Shown: in pieces, positions 18,055 to 27,006 of the stretch
Layout: each line of letters starts with the position of its first letter
How positions within the stretch are numbered: position 1 is the first letter of the stretch
NCBI RefSeq assembly: GCF_900113085.1
Contig: NZ_FOOC01000008.1
Coordinates: 1-64,000, forward strand
Length of the DNA: 64,000 nt
Direction of reading: 5' to 3'
DNA from: Fontimonas thermophila
GTDB lineage: Bacteria > Pseudomonadota > Gammaproteobacteria > Nevskiales > Nevskiaceae
Translations under genes and position numbers: made by a program
Notes under the pieces: generated by a model
Databases searched by the model: none
What the model was told of the DNA's origin: nothing
The model's input: the letters and a program-made list of their open reading frames with translations, nothing else

Positions 18055-18443
18055 ACGAAACCGACAACGTATACGCTTATCCGCAGGCCGTGTGGATGCG
18101 GTTCCGCGATCCCCGGCATGCGGGGGTGCTCGAAGGTCACGACGTCAGGCGTGTGTATGCCCGCACACCGGCGGCGTCTGCCGTGATCGAGTTGAGCATC
18201 GCCGTGGGGCCGCCGCTGCGGGTGCGGTTTCGTGCCCATGGCTGTCCCTATACGATCGCCGTCGGCGAATGGCTCGCCGAAACGCTCGAGCGCGAGGGGT
18301 TGGCCGATCTCGACCGCTGGCAGGCCGGGTCGATCCGTCAGGCGCTTGAAATTCCGGAGGAGCGGACCCATTGTGCGCTCATGGGCGAGGATCTGATCCG
18401 CGCCCTGGAGTCGGTTGTGAAGTCATCTCACCCGTCATCATGA
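18051..18443 (+). CDS. Degenerate IscU/NifU-N-like scaffold protein
   Basis: A 130-residue protein with the IscU/NifU-N fold pattern. VIELSIAVGPPLRVRFRAHGCPYTIA aligns with IscU's MKLQIKV...GCGSAIA, and the C-terminal HCALMGEDLIRALE with IscU's HCSILAEDAIKAA. Two of the three IscU ligand Cys are kept (C65, C108), but the first Cys and the adjacent Asp are missing: the matching stretch (residues 38-46) reads RTPAASAVI. It may still accept sulfur or bind a cluster with another ligand, or serve as an adaptor; that is inference. It is placed between iscS and iscA with ATGA overlaps on both sides. The start at 18051 fits this coupling better than 18042. Confidence 0.7.
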   Translation: MNETDNVYAYPQAVWMRFRDPRHAGVLEGHDVRRVYARTPAASAVIELSIAVGPPLRVRFRAHGCPYTIAVGEWLAETLEREGLADLDRWQAGSIRQALEIPEERTHCALMGEDLIRALESVVKSSHPSS

Positions 18444-18763
18444 GTATCCAATTGACCGAAAGCGCCGCCCGGCGCATCCGCCAGCAGCTCGAAAAGCGCG
18501 GGAGTGGTCTGGGTTTGCGCGTCGGCGTCAAGAAATCGGGTTGTTCCGGCTACGCTTACACGCTGGACTACGCCGATGCGGTCGAGGCCGACGACGCGGT
18601 CTTCGAACAGCACGGTGCCACCGTCGTCGTGCGCCGCGCCGACCTGGCTGTGCTCGACGGCATGACCCTGGACTTTCAGAAGCAAGGGCTCAACGAAGCC
18701 TTCAAGTTCATCAATCCGAACGCCAAGGCATACTGCGGCTGCGGCGAAAGCTTTACCACCTGA
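18440..18763 (+). CDS. iscA: A-type iron-sulfur carrier protein IscA
   Basis: A 107-residue HesB/IscA family protein. It begins MSIQLTESAARRI and has all three conserved ligand Cys: KKSGCSGYAY and the C-terminal AYCGCGESF. It carries Fe-S clusters or iron to apo-proteins in the cytoplasm. It is the last gene of the reduced isc operon and starts within the stop of the IscU-like gene. The length and motif are standard, in contrast to its degenerate scaffold neighbour. Confidence 0.92.
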   Translation: MSIQLTESAARRIRQQLEKRGSGLGLRVGVKKSGCSGYAYTLDYADAVEADDAVFEQHGATVVVRRADLAVLDGMTLDFQKQGLNEAFKFINPNAKAYCGCGESFTT

Positions 18764-18866
18764 GCTGACCGGATTGACAGCCGGGTGCGGCGCTGCCGTC
18801 ACCGCTCGATGACACCGATCGATGATAGGGTTCCCTTCCGCGACGTCAACGTGGGGGAGAGCCATC

Positions 18867-20303
18867 GTGCGCGCGTATTCCAAGCTGCGCTACGCGGCGC
18901 TGTATCTATTGTCGATGAGTGTGATGGGTGTGCTGGCCCCGGCTGGAGCGGCCGTGCCCGAGCGCGAGGCGGCCCGCCTTCAGGACGAGCTGAGTCCGGT
19001 CGGCGCCGTGCGGGCAGCAGGACAGCTCAGGCAAGCCGAGGTCCCCCGAAGATCCAAGCGCGGATTGAGCGATCTTGCCGACGAGTTCGAGGAGATCGTC
19101 GATCCGCCAACCCGCGTAGGCGCCTGGCCCGATCTCGCGGATACCGCACAGTTGCGCTCCGAGGCGCCCCTGTTTGCGATCACTGCGGCGACGCTCAATC
19201 GCTACCGTGACTACCTGACGGCGAGCCATTTCGCACTGTTGCAGACCAACCCGAATACGTTCTTCATGAACGTGTATCCGTCGCGACGTACGGTGCGTTG
19301 GCCAGAGGCGATCGAGCGTGCGACGATTGCCAATGCGACGCGCTGCACGCTCGAGGGGACCGATACTCCGGTCGGATGCCGGCTTGGTTTTCCGTTCCCG
19401 ATTCCGCAGTCCGGCGCCGAAGTGATCTGGAATCACAAGCTGCGTTGGCGCGGTGATGCGATCTCGCAGATCAATAGCCAGCTCGTCGTGCGCCCCGACG
19501 GCAATCACAGCATCACGCGCCTGGCCGAGGATTTCGTCTTCGACTACGCCAACCTCGCGAATCCTGGGCGGCTCGATCGGGAGCGGCGCAGCATCTACCG
19601 TTATCTGTCGCGCGTGCTGTCACCCCCGCGCATCGCCGGTCATGCGGTGCTGATCCATGAACGTAGTGGCGTCGGCAGTTATGGCCGGATGGCCTGGCAG
19701 TACCGGCCTGGTGATCCCCGCCAGCGGCGTGCACCCGAGGCTGCCTTCGATCAGGTCTACGAGGGTGCCGACGGACTGCAGTTTTTCGACCAGATCGACG
19801 TGTTCAATGGCGCGTTGGAGCGCTACGACTGGACGCTCGTCGGCCGGCGCGAAATCTTCGTGCCCTACAACGCGGTGCTGCTCGACGATGCCAGTTCGCG
19901 GCCGGAGGAGATCGTGCATCCGACCCATCTGAACCCGAAAGTTCTGCGCTACGAGCTACATCGGGTCTGGGTGGTGGAGGCGACCCTGCGGCCGGGGCAG
20001 CGGCATGCCATCCGCAAGCGGCGTTTCTACGTTGACGAGGACAGCTGGACGATTCTGTGTGTGGACATGCTCGATAACTACGGTGACGCCTACCAATTTC
20101 AAGAGGCGCACATCGTCTATGAGCCGCAGATGCAGCGCCCGCGATTGGTCGCGAACGTCATCTACAACCGGGAATCCACGCGCTATCTGGTCAGCGGCTT
20201 GCGCCTGGACGGCCCGCCGGTCGATGCGCCGGCGTTCGCTCCCGGGCATTTCGAGCCGGCGACGCTGGTGAGCCGGGGTTCTGCGGCGACGGCGAAGCGC
20301 TGA
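18867..20303 (+). CDS. DUF1329 family exported protein
   Basis: A 478-residue exported protein. GTG 18867 is preferred because it follows GGGGGAGA (18853-18860) at good spacing and begins a signal peptide (residues 1-29, ending PAGAA); the earlier ATG 18822 adds 15 residues without a sensible N-terminus. The rest is DUF1329. It shares FPFPIPQSGAEVIWNHKLRW, RYELHRVWVVEAT and FYVDEDSW with the DUF1329 half of the fusion protein at 4469, but its N-terminal ADGT-type motif is diverged (LSPVGAVRAAG). It is probably periplasmic or outer-membrane-associated; function unknown. It appears monocistronic. Confidence 0.85.
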   Translation: MRAYSKLRYAALYLLSMSVMGVLAPAGAAVPEREAARLQDELSPVGAVRAAGQLRQAEVPRRSKRGLSDLADEFEEIVDPPTRVGAWPDLADTAQLRSEAPLFAITAATLNRYRDYLTASHFALLQTNPNTFFMNVYPSRRTVRWPEAIERATIANATRCTLEGTDTPVGCRLGFPFPIPQSGAEVIWNHKLRWRGDAISQINSQLVVRPDGNHSITRLAEDFVFDYANLANPGRLDRERRSIYRYLSRVLSPPRIAGHAVLIHERSGVGSYGRMAWQYRPGDPRQRRAPEAAFDQVYEGADGLQFFDQIDVFNGALERYDWTLVGRREIFVPYNAVLLDDASSRPEEIVHPTHLNPKVLRYELHRVWVVEATLRPGQRHAIRKRRFYVDEDSWTILCVDMLDNYGDAYQFQEAHIVYEPQMQRPRLVANVIYNRESTRYLVSGLRLDGPPVDAPAFAPGHFEPATLVSRGSAATAKR

Positions 20304-20330
20304 CCGGGCGCAGGCTGGGTCGGACATCCA

Positions 20331-20360
20331 TTGCCGCGCTGCAGCAGCGGCGGCTATAAT
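20331..20360 (+). promoter_or_regulatory. Sigma-70 promoter of ndk
   Basis: TTGCCG (20331-20336), an 18-base spacer and a perfect TATAAT (20355-20360) form a good housekeeping promoter. The predicted transcript starts near 20367, which places the hairpin at 20376-20399 in the ndk leader. Confidence 0.72.
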
Positions 20361-20375
20361 CCACTGATTTCATTG

Positions 20376-20413
20376 GCCCTGCCGGAGACCTCGGCGGGCT
20401 TTATCTTCCTTTT
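20376..20413 (+). terminator. Terminator-like hairpin in the ndk leader
   Basis: GCCC-T-GCCG pairs with CGGC-GGGC around a 7-base loop (20376-20399) and is followed by a T-rich tail (TTTATCTTCCTTTT). It lies downstream of the ndk promoter and about 35 bases before the ndk start, so it could attenuate ndk or stop read-through from the DUF1329 gene. Confidence 0.45.
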
Positions 20414-20433
20414 GCTTTTGAAGGAGTTTCGTT

Positions 20434-20865
20434 GTGTCGGTCGAACGTACCCTCTCCATCCTCAAGCCGGACGTCGTCGCCAAGAACCAAATCGGTGCGG
20501 TGATTTCCTATATCGAAAAAGCGGGTCTGAAGATCGTCGCCGCGCGCATGCAGCATCTGACCAAGGCCGAGGCCGAGGGATTTTATGCCGTACACAAAGA
20601 GCGCCCGTTCTTCGCCGATCTGGTGCGTTTCATGACCAGCGGCCCGGTCGTCGTCATGGTGCTCGAAGGCGAGAACGCCGTCGCCAAGTACCGCGAAATC
20701 ATGGGCGCCACCGATCCGAAAAAGGCCGCGCCCGGAACGATCCGTGCCGACTTTGCATCCTCGATCGACGAGAACGCCTGTCACGGTTCCGACAGTCTCG
20801 AAAACGCGAAGATCGAGATTGCCTATTTCTTCCGCACCACCGAGCTGTGCCCGCGCACGCGCTGA
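20434..20865 (+). CDS. ndk: Nucleoside diphosphate kinase
   Basis: A 143-residue protein, the family's standard length. The start [13 protein letters not shown], with the kinase Lys, and the active-site His in [16 protein letters not shown] are intact. It equilibrates NTP pools by ping-pong transfer from ATP. The start is GTG 20434, with AAGGAG (20419-20424) just upstream. It is followed after 28 bases by rlmN, the usual gammaproteobacterial order, so it heads the operon running through pilF, rodZ and ispG. Confidence 0.96.
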   Translation: MSVERTLSILKPDVVAKNQIGAVISYIEKAGLKIVAARMQHLTKAEAEGFYAVHKERPFFADLVRFMTSGPVVVMVLEGENAVAKYREIMGATDPKKAAPGTIRADFASSIDENACHGSDSLENAKIEIAYFFRTTELCPRTR

Positions 20866-20893
20866 CGGGCAGCCACCCACCGAGTCATCCGGC

Positions 20894-22057
20894 ATGACGC
20901 ACGCAGCGATCGAAGGCAGTCCAGCGGCAGTGGCCGGACCCGCTCCAGCCGCTTCGCGGTCTGCCGACCGCTGCACGAATCTGTTTGGCCTGGATCGTGA
21001 GCAGCTGCGCGCACGCTTTTCCGAAATGGGAGAGGCACCCTACCGGGCCCACCAGGTGATGCAATGGATCTATCGGCGTGGCAAGGCGAGCTTCGATGAG
21101 ATGTCGAATCTCTCCAGGACGTTGCGCTCGCGGCTCGCTGCGCAGTTCGAGATCCGCACGCCGGAGCTGGTCACCGAGCAGGTGTCGGCCGACGGGACCC
21201 GCAAATGGGTCCTGCGGCTGGATGGCGGCAACGCGATCGAAACCGTCTATATCCCGGAAGAGGGTCGCGCGACGCTGTGCATCAGCTCGCAGGTCGGTTG
21301 CGCGATGGATTGTTCGTTCTGCGCGACCGCACAGCAGGGTTTCAACCGTAATCTGACAACGGCTGAGATCATCGCCCAGGTGTGGTTTGCCGCGCGTACG
21401 CTCGGTGGCGATTTCCAGAACGAGCGCGTCATTTCCAACATCGTTTTCATGGGCATGGGCGAGCCGCTGGCCAACTACGGTGCCGTGTTGCCCGCGATCC
21501 GCATCTTGCTCGACGATTTCGGCTTTGGCCTGTCCAAACGCCGGGTGACGGTCTCGACTTCCGGCCTGGTGCCGTTCATCGACCGCCTGCGCGAGGATGT
21601 GGACACCGCGCTCGCCGTTTCCCTGCATGCGCCGAATGACGCTTTGCGTGACGAGCTGGTGCCGATCAATCGCAAGTACCCGATTGCCGAGCTGCTCGAT
21701 GCCTGCCGCCGTTATACGGCAGGCAAGGATCGCAAGACGCACATCGTCTATGAATACGTGATGCTCGATGGCGTCAACGACCAGCCCGAGCATGCACGCC
21801 AGCTCGCCAAGCTGCTCGGCGGCATGTCGGCCAAGGTGAATCTGATTCCGTTCAACCCGTTTCCGCAGACCCGCTACCGGCGCTCCAAGCCGGAGGCGAT
21901 CCAGGCCTTTGCCAAGATTCTGCGCGACAAGCACATCCTGACGACGACGCGCAAAACCCGCGGCGACGACATCGATGCGGCCTGCGGGCAGCTCGTCGGC
22001 CGGGTGCAGTCGCGGCAGAAGAACCGGCTGGGCGGTATCCCAGTGGTGGTGCGATGA
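20894..22057 (+). CDS. rlmN: 23S rRNA/tRNA adenine-C2 methyltransferase RlmN
   Basis: A 387-residue radical-SAM enzyme. The cluster motif CAMDCSFCATAQQGF (CxxxCxxC), the SAM-contact FMGMGEPLANY and the C-terminal methyl-carrying Cys in DDIDAACGQLVGR are present. It methylates A2503 of 23S rRNA and A37 of some tRNAs. ATG 20894 gives a normal N-terminus with a short Ala/Pro-rich lead before the FGLDREQL domain. Its last 75 bases are the first copy of a tandem duplication that extends into the next gene. Confidence 0.94.
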   Translation: MTHAAIEGSPAAVAGPAPAASRSADRCTNLFGLDREQLRARFSEMGEAPYRAHQVMQWIYRRGKASFDEMSNLSRTLRSRLAAQFEIRTPELVTEQVSADGTRKWVLRLDGGNAIETVYIPEEGRATLCISSQVGCAMDCSFCATAQQGFNRNLTTAEIIAQVWFAARTLGGDFQNERVISNIVFMGMGEPLANYGAVLPAIRILLDDFGFGLSKRRVTVSTSGLVPFIDRLREDVDTALAVSLHAPNDALRDELVPINRKYPIAELLDACRRYTAGKDRKTHIVYEYVMLDGVNDQPEHARQLAKLLGGMSAKVNLIPFNPFPQTRYRRSKPEAIQAFAKILRDKHILTTTRKTRGDDIDAACGQLVGRVQSRQKNRLGGIPVVVR

Positions 22058-22092
22058 TCCGCAGGCCGCTGACGCGCGCGCTGGTCGCATCC
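21981..22092 (+). repeat. Direct repeat, copy 1 (rlmN 3' end plus original pilF start)
   Basis: This 112-base block, from CCTGCGGGCAGCTCG to CTGGTCGCATCC, recurs at 22133-22241 with about four to five substitutions and one 3-base deletion. The offset is 152 bases. Copy 1 encodes the natural C-terminus of RlmN and then a start resembling that of PilF. Confidence 0.92.
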
Positions 22093-22209
22093 CCGCCTGA
22101 CGGCGGGGCCCCTGCTCGGGCGCTTGCGCGTCCCTGCGGGCAGCTCGTCGGCCGGGTGCAGTCGCGGCAGAGGAACCGGCTGGGCGGTATTCCGGTGGTG
22201 GTACGATGA
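22054..22209 (+). CDS. Chimeric 51-codon mini-ORF between rlmN and pilF
   Basis: This frame starts in the rlmN stop (ATGA) and ends in the pilF start (ATGA). Its first 13 residues (MIRRPLTRALVAS) copy the PilF N-terminus, the middle comes from a 40-base spacer, and the last 23 residues (CGQLVGRVQSRQ...) copy the RlmN C-terminus. It is a by-product of the duplication rather than a recognisable protein. Because start and stop overlap both neighbours, it may relay ribosomes from rlmN to pilF. Whether it makes a stable peptide is unknown. Confidence 0.4.
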   Translation: MIRRPLTRALVASPPDGGAPARALARPCGQLVGRVQSRQRNRLGGIPVVVR

Positions 22210-22241
22210 TCCGCAGGCTGATGCGCGCGCTGGTCGCATCC
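22133..22241 (+). repeat. Direct repeat, copy 2 (duplicated rlmN end plus present pilF start)
   Basis: This 109-base copy supplies the current pilF start codon and signal-peptide region. Compared with copy 1, the rlmN-derived part differs by three silent changes and one Lys-to-Arg change, and the pilF part has lost one codon. The divergence shows it is a real, fairly old duplication and not an assembly repeat. Confidence 0.92.
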
Positions 22242-22994
22242 TCACCCCGTGGCGCTGTGGTGGTGCTGCGCGCGGTCTGGATCGCGGGTCTGCTCGTGCT
22301 CGCAGCCTGCAGCGGTGCCGGCGTGCGCAACGACAAGGACGCCGCGCGCATCAACACGCAGCTCGGGATCAATTACGCGCAGCGCGGGCAGTATGCAGCG
22401 GCTCTGGAGAAGCTCAAGCGTGCGCTGGCGCAGGATGATGCATTGCCCGGCGCACACGCCGCCATCGCTTTCGTCTATCAGAACATGAACGAGTCGGCGA
22501 AGGCGGAAAGGCACTATCGCCGCGCGCTGGAGCTGCAGCCCGATGATCCGGCACTGAAGAACAACTTCGGGGTCTTTCTGTGCAGCCGCAAGCGCAGCGA
22601 GGAAGCAGAGCGCCTGTTTCTCGAGGCGGCGCGCGATCCACGCTATGGCACGCCGGAGGCCGCCTGGACCAATGCCGGTATTTGTCTGAAGACCCAAGAT
22701 CCCGGAAAAGCCGAGCGTTACTTCCGCGAGGCATTGCAGATCAAGCCCGATTATCGCGAGGCCCTGGCGCAGATGGCCGGCATCGCGTTCCGCCAGCAGG
22801 ACTATTTACGTACGCGCGCCTTTTTGCAGCGTTACGATTTGAACAAATCCGCGACGGCCGAGTTGTTGTACATGGCCGTGCGGACGGAAGCCGCATTGGG
22901 CGACCTGAGTGCCGCGAAAGCATTTGCGCGGCGGCTCAAGCTCGAGTTTCCCGAGTCGGAAGAGGCCGCATCCACATTCCTGAATCTCGAATGA
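22206..22994 (+). CDS. pilF: Type IV pilus biogenesis/stability lipoprotein PilF (PilW)
   Basis: A 262-residue TPR lipoprotein. A long basic N-terminus and membrane stretch lead to a lipobox (VLAAC, Cys near residue 36), then about six TPR units follow (for example INYAQRGQYAAALEKLKRAL). PilF is the outer-membrane pilotin needed for PilQ secretin assembly, which fits the Pil-Chp genes elsewhere in the window. Its start lies in duplicated DNA. It overlaps the mini-ORF upstream and rodZ downstream by 4 bases each. Confidence 0.9.
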   Translation: MIRRLMRALVASSPRGAVVVLRAVWIAGLLVLAACSGAGVRNDKDAARINTQLGINYAQRGQYAAALEKLKRALAQDDALPGAHAAIAFVYQNMNESAKAERHYRRALELQPDDPALKNNFGVFLCSRKRSEEAERLFLEAARDPRYGTPEAAWTNAGICLKTQDPGKAERYFREALQIKPDYREALAQMAGIAFRQQDYLRTRAFLQRYDLNKSATAELLYMAVRTEAALGDLSAAKAFARRLKLEFPESEEAASTFLNLE

Positions 22995-23878
22995 TCACCG
23001 AAACGCCGGACGCTCCCTCGTCCACCGATGTCCCGCCACCGCCCTCACCGCCCCCCAGTCCGGGAGCGATGATTCGCGAGGCGCGCGAGCGTGCGCGCCT
23101 GTCGCTGGAAGATCTCGCAGCGCACACCAAGCTGGCGCGCAGCACGCTCGAAGCACTGGAGTGCGACGACTACACCGCGCTGCTCGAGCCGGTGTACGTG
23201 CGCGGTTATTACCGCAAATGCGCCAAGGTGCTCGAGATCGATGAGGCGCGCCTGATTGCGGCATACAGCGCACGCGTGTCACCCAAGGCCCCCGAGCCGC
23301 CTTCGAAACTGCGGCTTGCCTCCGGAACCGAGCTCGGCTCATCCAGTCGGCTGCCGGTGTCGATGGCGGTACTGGCGGCATTCGTCGCCGTCGTCGTCTG
23401 TGCGTTGTTGTGGTTTGCGCGCGACGGTTTCGAGCAAACCGTGCCTTCGGCGCCGGTGGTGACGCAGGATCACGCGCCCACTCTGCCGCCGACGCCGGTA
23501 CCAGAAGTGCCGGCGACCGGTGCCACGAGCGGTTCGGCCGATGCTCCGGCGCCCGTGGTCGAGGCCGCGGGTGCGCAGCAGGACACGCCACAGCCCGCCG
23601 CTGCGGGCGCGCCTGCACCGACGGTTGCGCCTGCGAGCGGGACTGTACGCCTGCGCTTCATCCAGGACTCCTGGGTGCGCATCGACGATGCCACCGGCAA
23701 GACTCTCGTCAACGACATGCGTCGTGCAGGGACCATACAGGCTTTCGACGGTGCACTGCCGCTTACCGTGTTTCTCGGCAATGCCCCCGGCGTGCAGGTC
23801 GAGTACGAGGGGCGCATCATCGATCTGACCCCGCACGTGCGCAGCAACAACACCGCGCGTTTGGTCGTGCCGCAATAG
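22991..23878 (+). CDS. rodZ: RodZ-like helix-turn-helix membrane protein
   Basis: A 295-residue protein. A Pro-rich N-terminus ([11 protein letters not shown], about 15-25) precedes a cytoplasmic HTH domain (about 30-95, [20 protein letters not shown]). A membrane helix follows at about 119-142 ([19 protein letters not shown]), then an Ala/Pro-rich periplasmic linker and a C-terminal DUF4115 domain ([13 protein letters not shown]). RodZ links MreB to the cell-wall elongation complex and is routinely found between pilF and ispG. The Pro-rich lead before the HTH is longer than in Escherichia coli. Confidence 0.88.
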   Translation: MITETPDAPSSTDVPPPPSPPPSPGAMIREARERARLSLEDLAAHTKLARSTLEALECDDYTALLEPVYVRGYYRKCAKVLEIDEARLIAAYSARVSPKAPEPPSKLRLASGTELGSSSRLPVSMAVLAAFVAVVVCALLWFARDGFEQTVPSAPVVTQDHAPTLPPTPVPEVPATGATSGSADAPAPVVEAAGAQQDTPQPAAAGAPAPTVAPASGTVRLRFIQDSWVRIDDATGKTLVNDMRRAGTIQAFDGALPLTVFLGNAPGVQVEYEGRIIDLTPHVRSNNTARLVVPQ

Positions 23879-23888
23879 GGGCAAGGCG

Positions 23889-25052
23889 ATGGCGATGACC
23901 AGTCATCACCGGATCCTGCGCCGCAAGTCGCGGCCGCTGCGTGTCGGTCGCGTCACCGTCGGCGGCGATGCGCCGATCGCGGTGCAGACGATGACCAACA
24001 CCGATACCGAGGATGTGTCCGCGACGGTGGCGCAGATCAAGGCCTGTGTGAAGGCCGGCGCCGACATCGTGCGCGTTTCGGTGCCGACGCTCAAGGCAGC
24101 CGAGGCGTTTCGCGAGATCAAGAAACAGGTCGGCTACGTGCCGCTGGTGGCCGACATTCACTTCAACTACAAGTGCGCGATCGCCGCGGCCGAAGCCGGT
24201 GCGGACTGTCTGCGCATCAATCCCGGCAACATCGGCGGCGATCGCAAGGTTGCCGAGGTCGTGGCCTGCGCCAAGCACCACGGGATCCCGATCCGCATCG
24301 GCGTCAATGCCGGCTCGCTGGAGGCCGATCTCCAGGAGAAATACGGCGAGCCCAATGCGGACGCATTGGTCGAATCGGCGCTGCGGCACATCGAGATCCT
24401 CAAGCGCCACAACTTCGAAGACTTCAAGGTCTCGCTCAAGGCGAGCGAGGTCTTCATGACGGTGTTCGCCTACCGCAAGCTGGCGACCATGATCGACCAG
24501 CCGCTGCACCTTGGCATTACCGAGGCGGGCGGCGCGCGTGCCGGGGCCGTGAAATCGGCGATTGGCCTGGGCATGTTGCTCGCCGAGGGCATTGGCGACA
24601 CGATCCGCGTCTCGCTTGCCGCCGATCCGGTCGAGGAGGTCAAGGTCGGCTGGGACATCCTCAAGGCTTTGCATCTGCGTAGCCGCGGCATCAATCTGGT
24701 GGCTTGCCCGTCGTGTTCGCGACAGAACTTCGACGTGATCAAGGCGGTGCAGGAGCTGGAGTCGCGCTTCGAGGACATCGACGAACCCCTCGATGTGGCC
24801 GTGATCGGATGCGTGGTCAACGGCCCTGGGGAGGCGCGCGAAGCGGCCATCGGCGTCGCCGGCGGCTATCCGAATTCGATCTTCGTCGACGGCAAGATCC
24901 AGCACAAGGCGCACAATGCCGAGCTGGTTGATGTCCTCGAGCGCCTCGTGCGTGAGAAAATCGCGCAGCGGCGCGCCGCGCGTGCCAATGGCGGCGAAGC
25001 GCAAGAGACGCGGGCAGCGGATGCCACGCGCCCATCCGATACCCAACGATGA
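23889..25052 (+). CDS. ispG: 4-hydroxy-3-methylbut-2-en-1-yl diphosphate synthase
   Basis: A 387-residue enzyme of the MEP isoprenoid pathway. The TIM-barrel half includes [12 protein letters not shown] and [12 protein letters not shown]. The [4Fe-4S] ligands are in [14 protein letters not shown] and [14 protein letters not shown]. It reductively dehydrates MEcPP to HMBPP. Length and cluster ligands are standard. It overlaps hisS by 4 bases. Confidence 0.96.
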   Translation: MAMTSHHRILRRKSRPLRVGRVTVGGDAPIAVQTMTNTDTEDVSATVAQIKACVKAGADIVRVSVPTLKAAEAFREIKKQVGYVPLVADIHFNYKCAIAAAEAGADCLRINPGNIGGDRKVAEVVACAKHHGIPIRIGVNAGSLEADLQEKYGEPNADALVESALRHIEILKRHNFEDFKVSLKASEVFMTVFAYRKLATMIDQPLHLGITEAGGARAGAVKSAIGLGMLLAEGIGDTIRVSLAADPVEEVKVGWDILKALHLRSRGINLVACPSCSRQNFDVIKAVQELESRFEDIDEPLDVAVIGCVVNGPGEAREAAIGVAGGYPNSIFVDGKIQHKAHNAELVDVLERLVREKIAQRRAARANGGEAQETRAADATRPSDTQR

Positions 25053-26371
25053 ACAAATTCCAGTCGGTCCGCGGCTTCAACGACGTGCTGCCGCCGGACA
25101 CCGCGCTGTGGCAACACCTGCACGCGGTGGCCGCGCGTACGTTTGCATCCTATGGTTACGGCGAGATCCGTCTGCCGCTCGTCGAGCATACGGCGCTGTT
25201 TGCGCGCTCGATCGGCGAGGTCACGGACATCGTCGAAAAAGAGATGTTCACCTTCAAGGACCGGGAAGGCGACAGCCTCACCCTGCGCCCGGAGGGTACG
25301 GCCGGCACGGTGCGCGCAGGTCTGGAACACGGGCTGCTGCACAATCAGCAGCAGCGGCTGTGGTATGCCGGGCCGATGTTCCGCCACGAACGTCCGCAGG
25401 CTGGGCGCTATCGCCAGTTTCACCAGCTCGGGGTTGAAGCCTTTGGTATGGCGGGTCCGGACATCGATCTTGAAGTGATCGCACTATCAGCCCGGCTGAT
25501 GCGCAGCCTCGGCATCGGCGGGTTGACGCTGGAGCTGAACTCATTGGGCAGTGCGCAGACACGCACGGCGTATCGCGCAGCGCTGGTTGAGTTCCTCGAG
25601 CGTTACGAATCGTCGCTCGACGCCGATTCGCGGCGCCGCCTGCGCAGCAACCCATTGCGCGTGCTCGATTCAAAGGATCCGCAAACCCAGGAGATCCTGC
25701 GCGAGGCGCCGACACTGCTCGATGCGCTCGACGATGCGTCGCGGGCGCATTTCGACGGTTTGCGTCAGGGACTCGAGGATCTTGGGATCGCGTACACGAT
25801 CAATCCGCGTCTGGTGCGCGGACTCGATTACTACAGCCGCACCGTGTTCGAGTGGACCACCGATCGGCTCGGTGCGCAGGCAACGGTGTGCGCCGGTGGG
25901 CGTTACGACGGCCTGGTCGAGCAGCTCGGCGGCGCGCCGACACCGGCGGTGGGTTGGGCGAGTGGCGTGGAACGCCTGATCCTGCTGATGAAGGCGCAGG
26001 GTTTGACAGCGCCGGATCCGGCTCCCCATGTCTATCTGTGTGCACTCGGAGAGGCTGCGCAGCGCCAAGCGCAGCGTCTCGCCGAGCGCCTGCGCGATGC
26101 CTTGCCCTGGTTACGCCTGGCGGTCAATGCCGGTGGCGGCAAACTCGCTGCGCAGCTCAAGCGCGCCGACCGCAGCGGTGCGGCGCTGGCCCTGATCCTC
26201 GGCGAAGCCGAACTTGCGGCCGCCAGCATTCAAGTAAAATCCCTGCGTGCGGCCCACCGCGAGGCCAGAGAATCCACACCCGAACAGCAGCAGGCCGTGC
26301 CCTTGGCGGAACTGCCGCAGCGGCTTTCCGGTCTGCTCGAAGCAGAACACTTGATGAGAAACCACCCGTGA
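25049..26371 (+). CDS. hisS: Histidyl-tRNA synthetase
   Basis: A 440-residue class II synthetase. Motif 2 ([13 protein letters not shown] and [15 protein letters not shown]), the histidine-binding [14 protein letters not shown] and motif 3 near [12 protein letters not shown] are all present, with an anticodon-binding C-terminal domain. It begins [16 protein letters not shown]. Overlaps with ispG upstream and yfgM downstream place it in the operon. Confidence 0.97.
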   Translation: MNKFQSVRGFNDVLPPDTALWQHLHAVAARTFASYGYGEIRLPLVEHTALFARSIGEVTDIVEKEMFTFKDREGDSLTLRPEGTAGTVRAGLEHGLLHNQQQRLWYAGPMFRHERPQAGRYRQFHQLGVEAFGMAGPDIDLEVIALSARLMRSLGIGGLTLELNSLGSAQTRTAYRAALVEFLERYESSLDADSRRRLRSNPLRVLDSKDPQTQEILREAPTLLDALDDASRAHFDGLRQGLEDLGIAYTINPRLVRGLDYYSRTVFEWTTDRLGAQATVCAGGRYDGLVEQLGGAPTPAVGWASGVERLILLMKAQGLTAPDPAPHVYLCALGEAAQRQAQRLAERLRDALPWLRLAVNAGGGKLAAQLKRADRSGAALALILGEAELAAASIQVKSLRAAHREARESTPEQQQAVPLAELPQRLSGLLEAEHLMRNHP

Positions 26372-27006
26372 CCACGCATTTCGAAGACGAAGACCAGGCC
26401 GAACGCCTCAAGCAGTGGTGGAAAGAAAACTGGCTGGCGCTCGCTGGGGGTCTGGTGATCGGTCTTGCGGCGATTTTCGGCTGGGAAGCCTGGCAGTCGC
26501 ATCAGGACCGTCGCGCTCAGCAGGCCTCACGCATGTACGAGGATCTCAAGAAAGCGATCGCCGATGCCCGTGCGCAAGAAGCCGTGCGCATCGGCGATGC
26601 GCTCGTCGCTGAATACGCCGGCACCCCTTATGCCGCCGGTGCGGCCTTGTTTCTTGCCGCCGAGGCCTTCAAAAACGGCAAGCCGGACGAAGCCTTGGTG
26701 CGTCTGCGCTGGGTGCGCGAGAAGGCGTCCGATCCGGGGCTGCGGCAGGTTGCGCGCCTGCGCGAGGCACGAGTGCTCTGGCAGCAGAACCAGCTCGATG
26801 CCGCGCTGCGCTTGCTCGACGGCGACATGGGTGAGTTCACCGCGCTCGCCGAGGAACTGCGCGGTGACATCCATCTCGCGCAAGGCGATCGCGCCGCTGC
26901 ACGCGCGGCTTATGAGAAAGCCCTGACCGCAACCGCGGAAGATCCGGCGGCGCGCGCGGGCCTGCAGCGCAAGATCGACGATCTCGCCGACGTGGTGCAG
27001 TCGTGA
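26368..27006 (+). CDS. yfgM: YfgM-like periplasmic chaperone-type TPR protein
   Basis: A 212-residue protein with a short acidic cytoplasmic lead, one N-terminal membrane helix (about 22-40, [21 protein letters not shown]) and a periplasmic TPR-like domain. This is the layout of E. coli YfgM, an ancillary SecYEG/PpiD-associated protein. GTG 26368 overlaps the hisS stop, giving the standard [18 protein letters not shown] start. It lies between hisS and bamB as in other gammaproteobacteria. Confidence 0.9.
   Translation: MTTHFEDEDQAERLKQWWKENWLALAGGLVIGLAAIFGWEAWQSHQDRRAQQASRMYEDLKKAIADARAQEAVRIGDALVAEYAGTPYAAGAALFLAAEAFKNGKPDEALVRLRWVREKASDPGLRQVARLREARVLWQQNQLDAALRLLDGDMGEFTALAEELRGDIHLAQGDRAAARAAYEKALTATAEDPAARAGLQRKIDDLADVVQS

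Noticed and set aside
18774-18779. Perfect TTGACA upstream of the second DUF1329 gene
   Set aside because: No -10 lies 15-19 bases downstream; the only AT-rich match (GATGATAGG) is over 40 bases away.
20885-22372. 495-codon frame antisense to rlmN and pilF
   Set aside because: It runs through the duplicated junction and mirrors rlmN; no ribosome site or domain.
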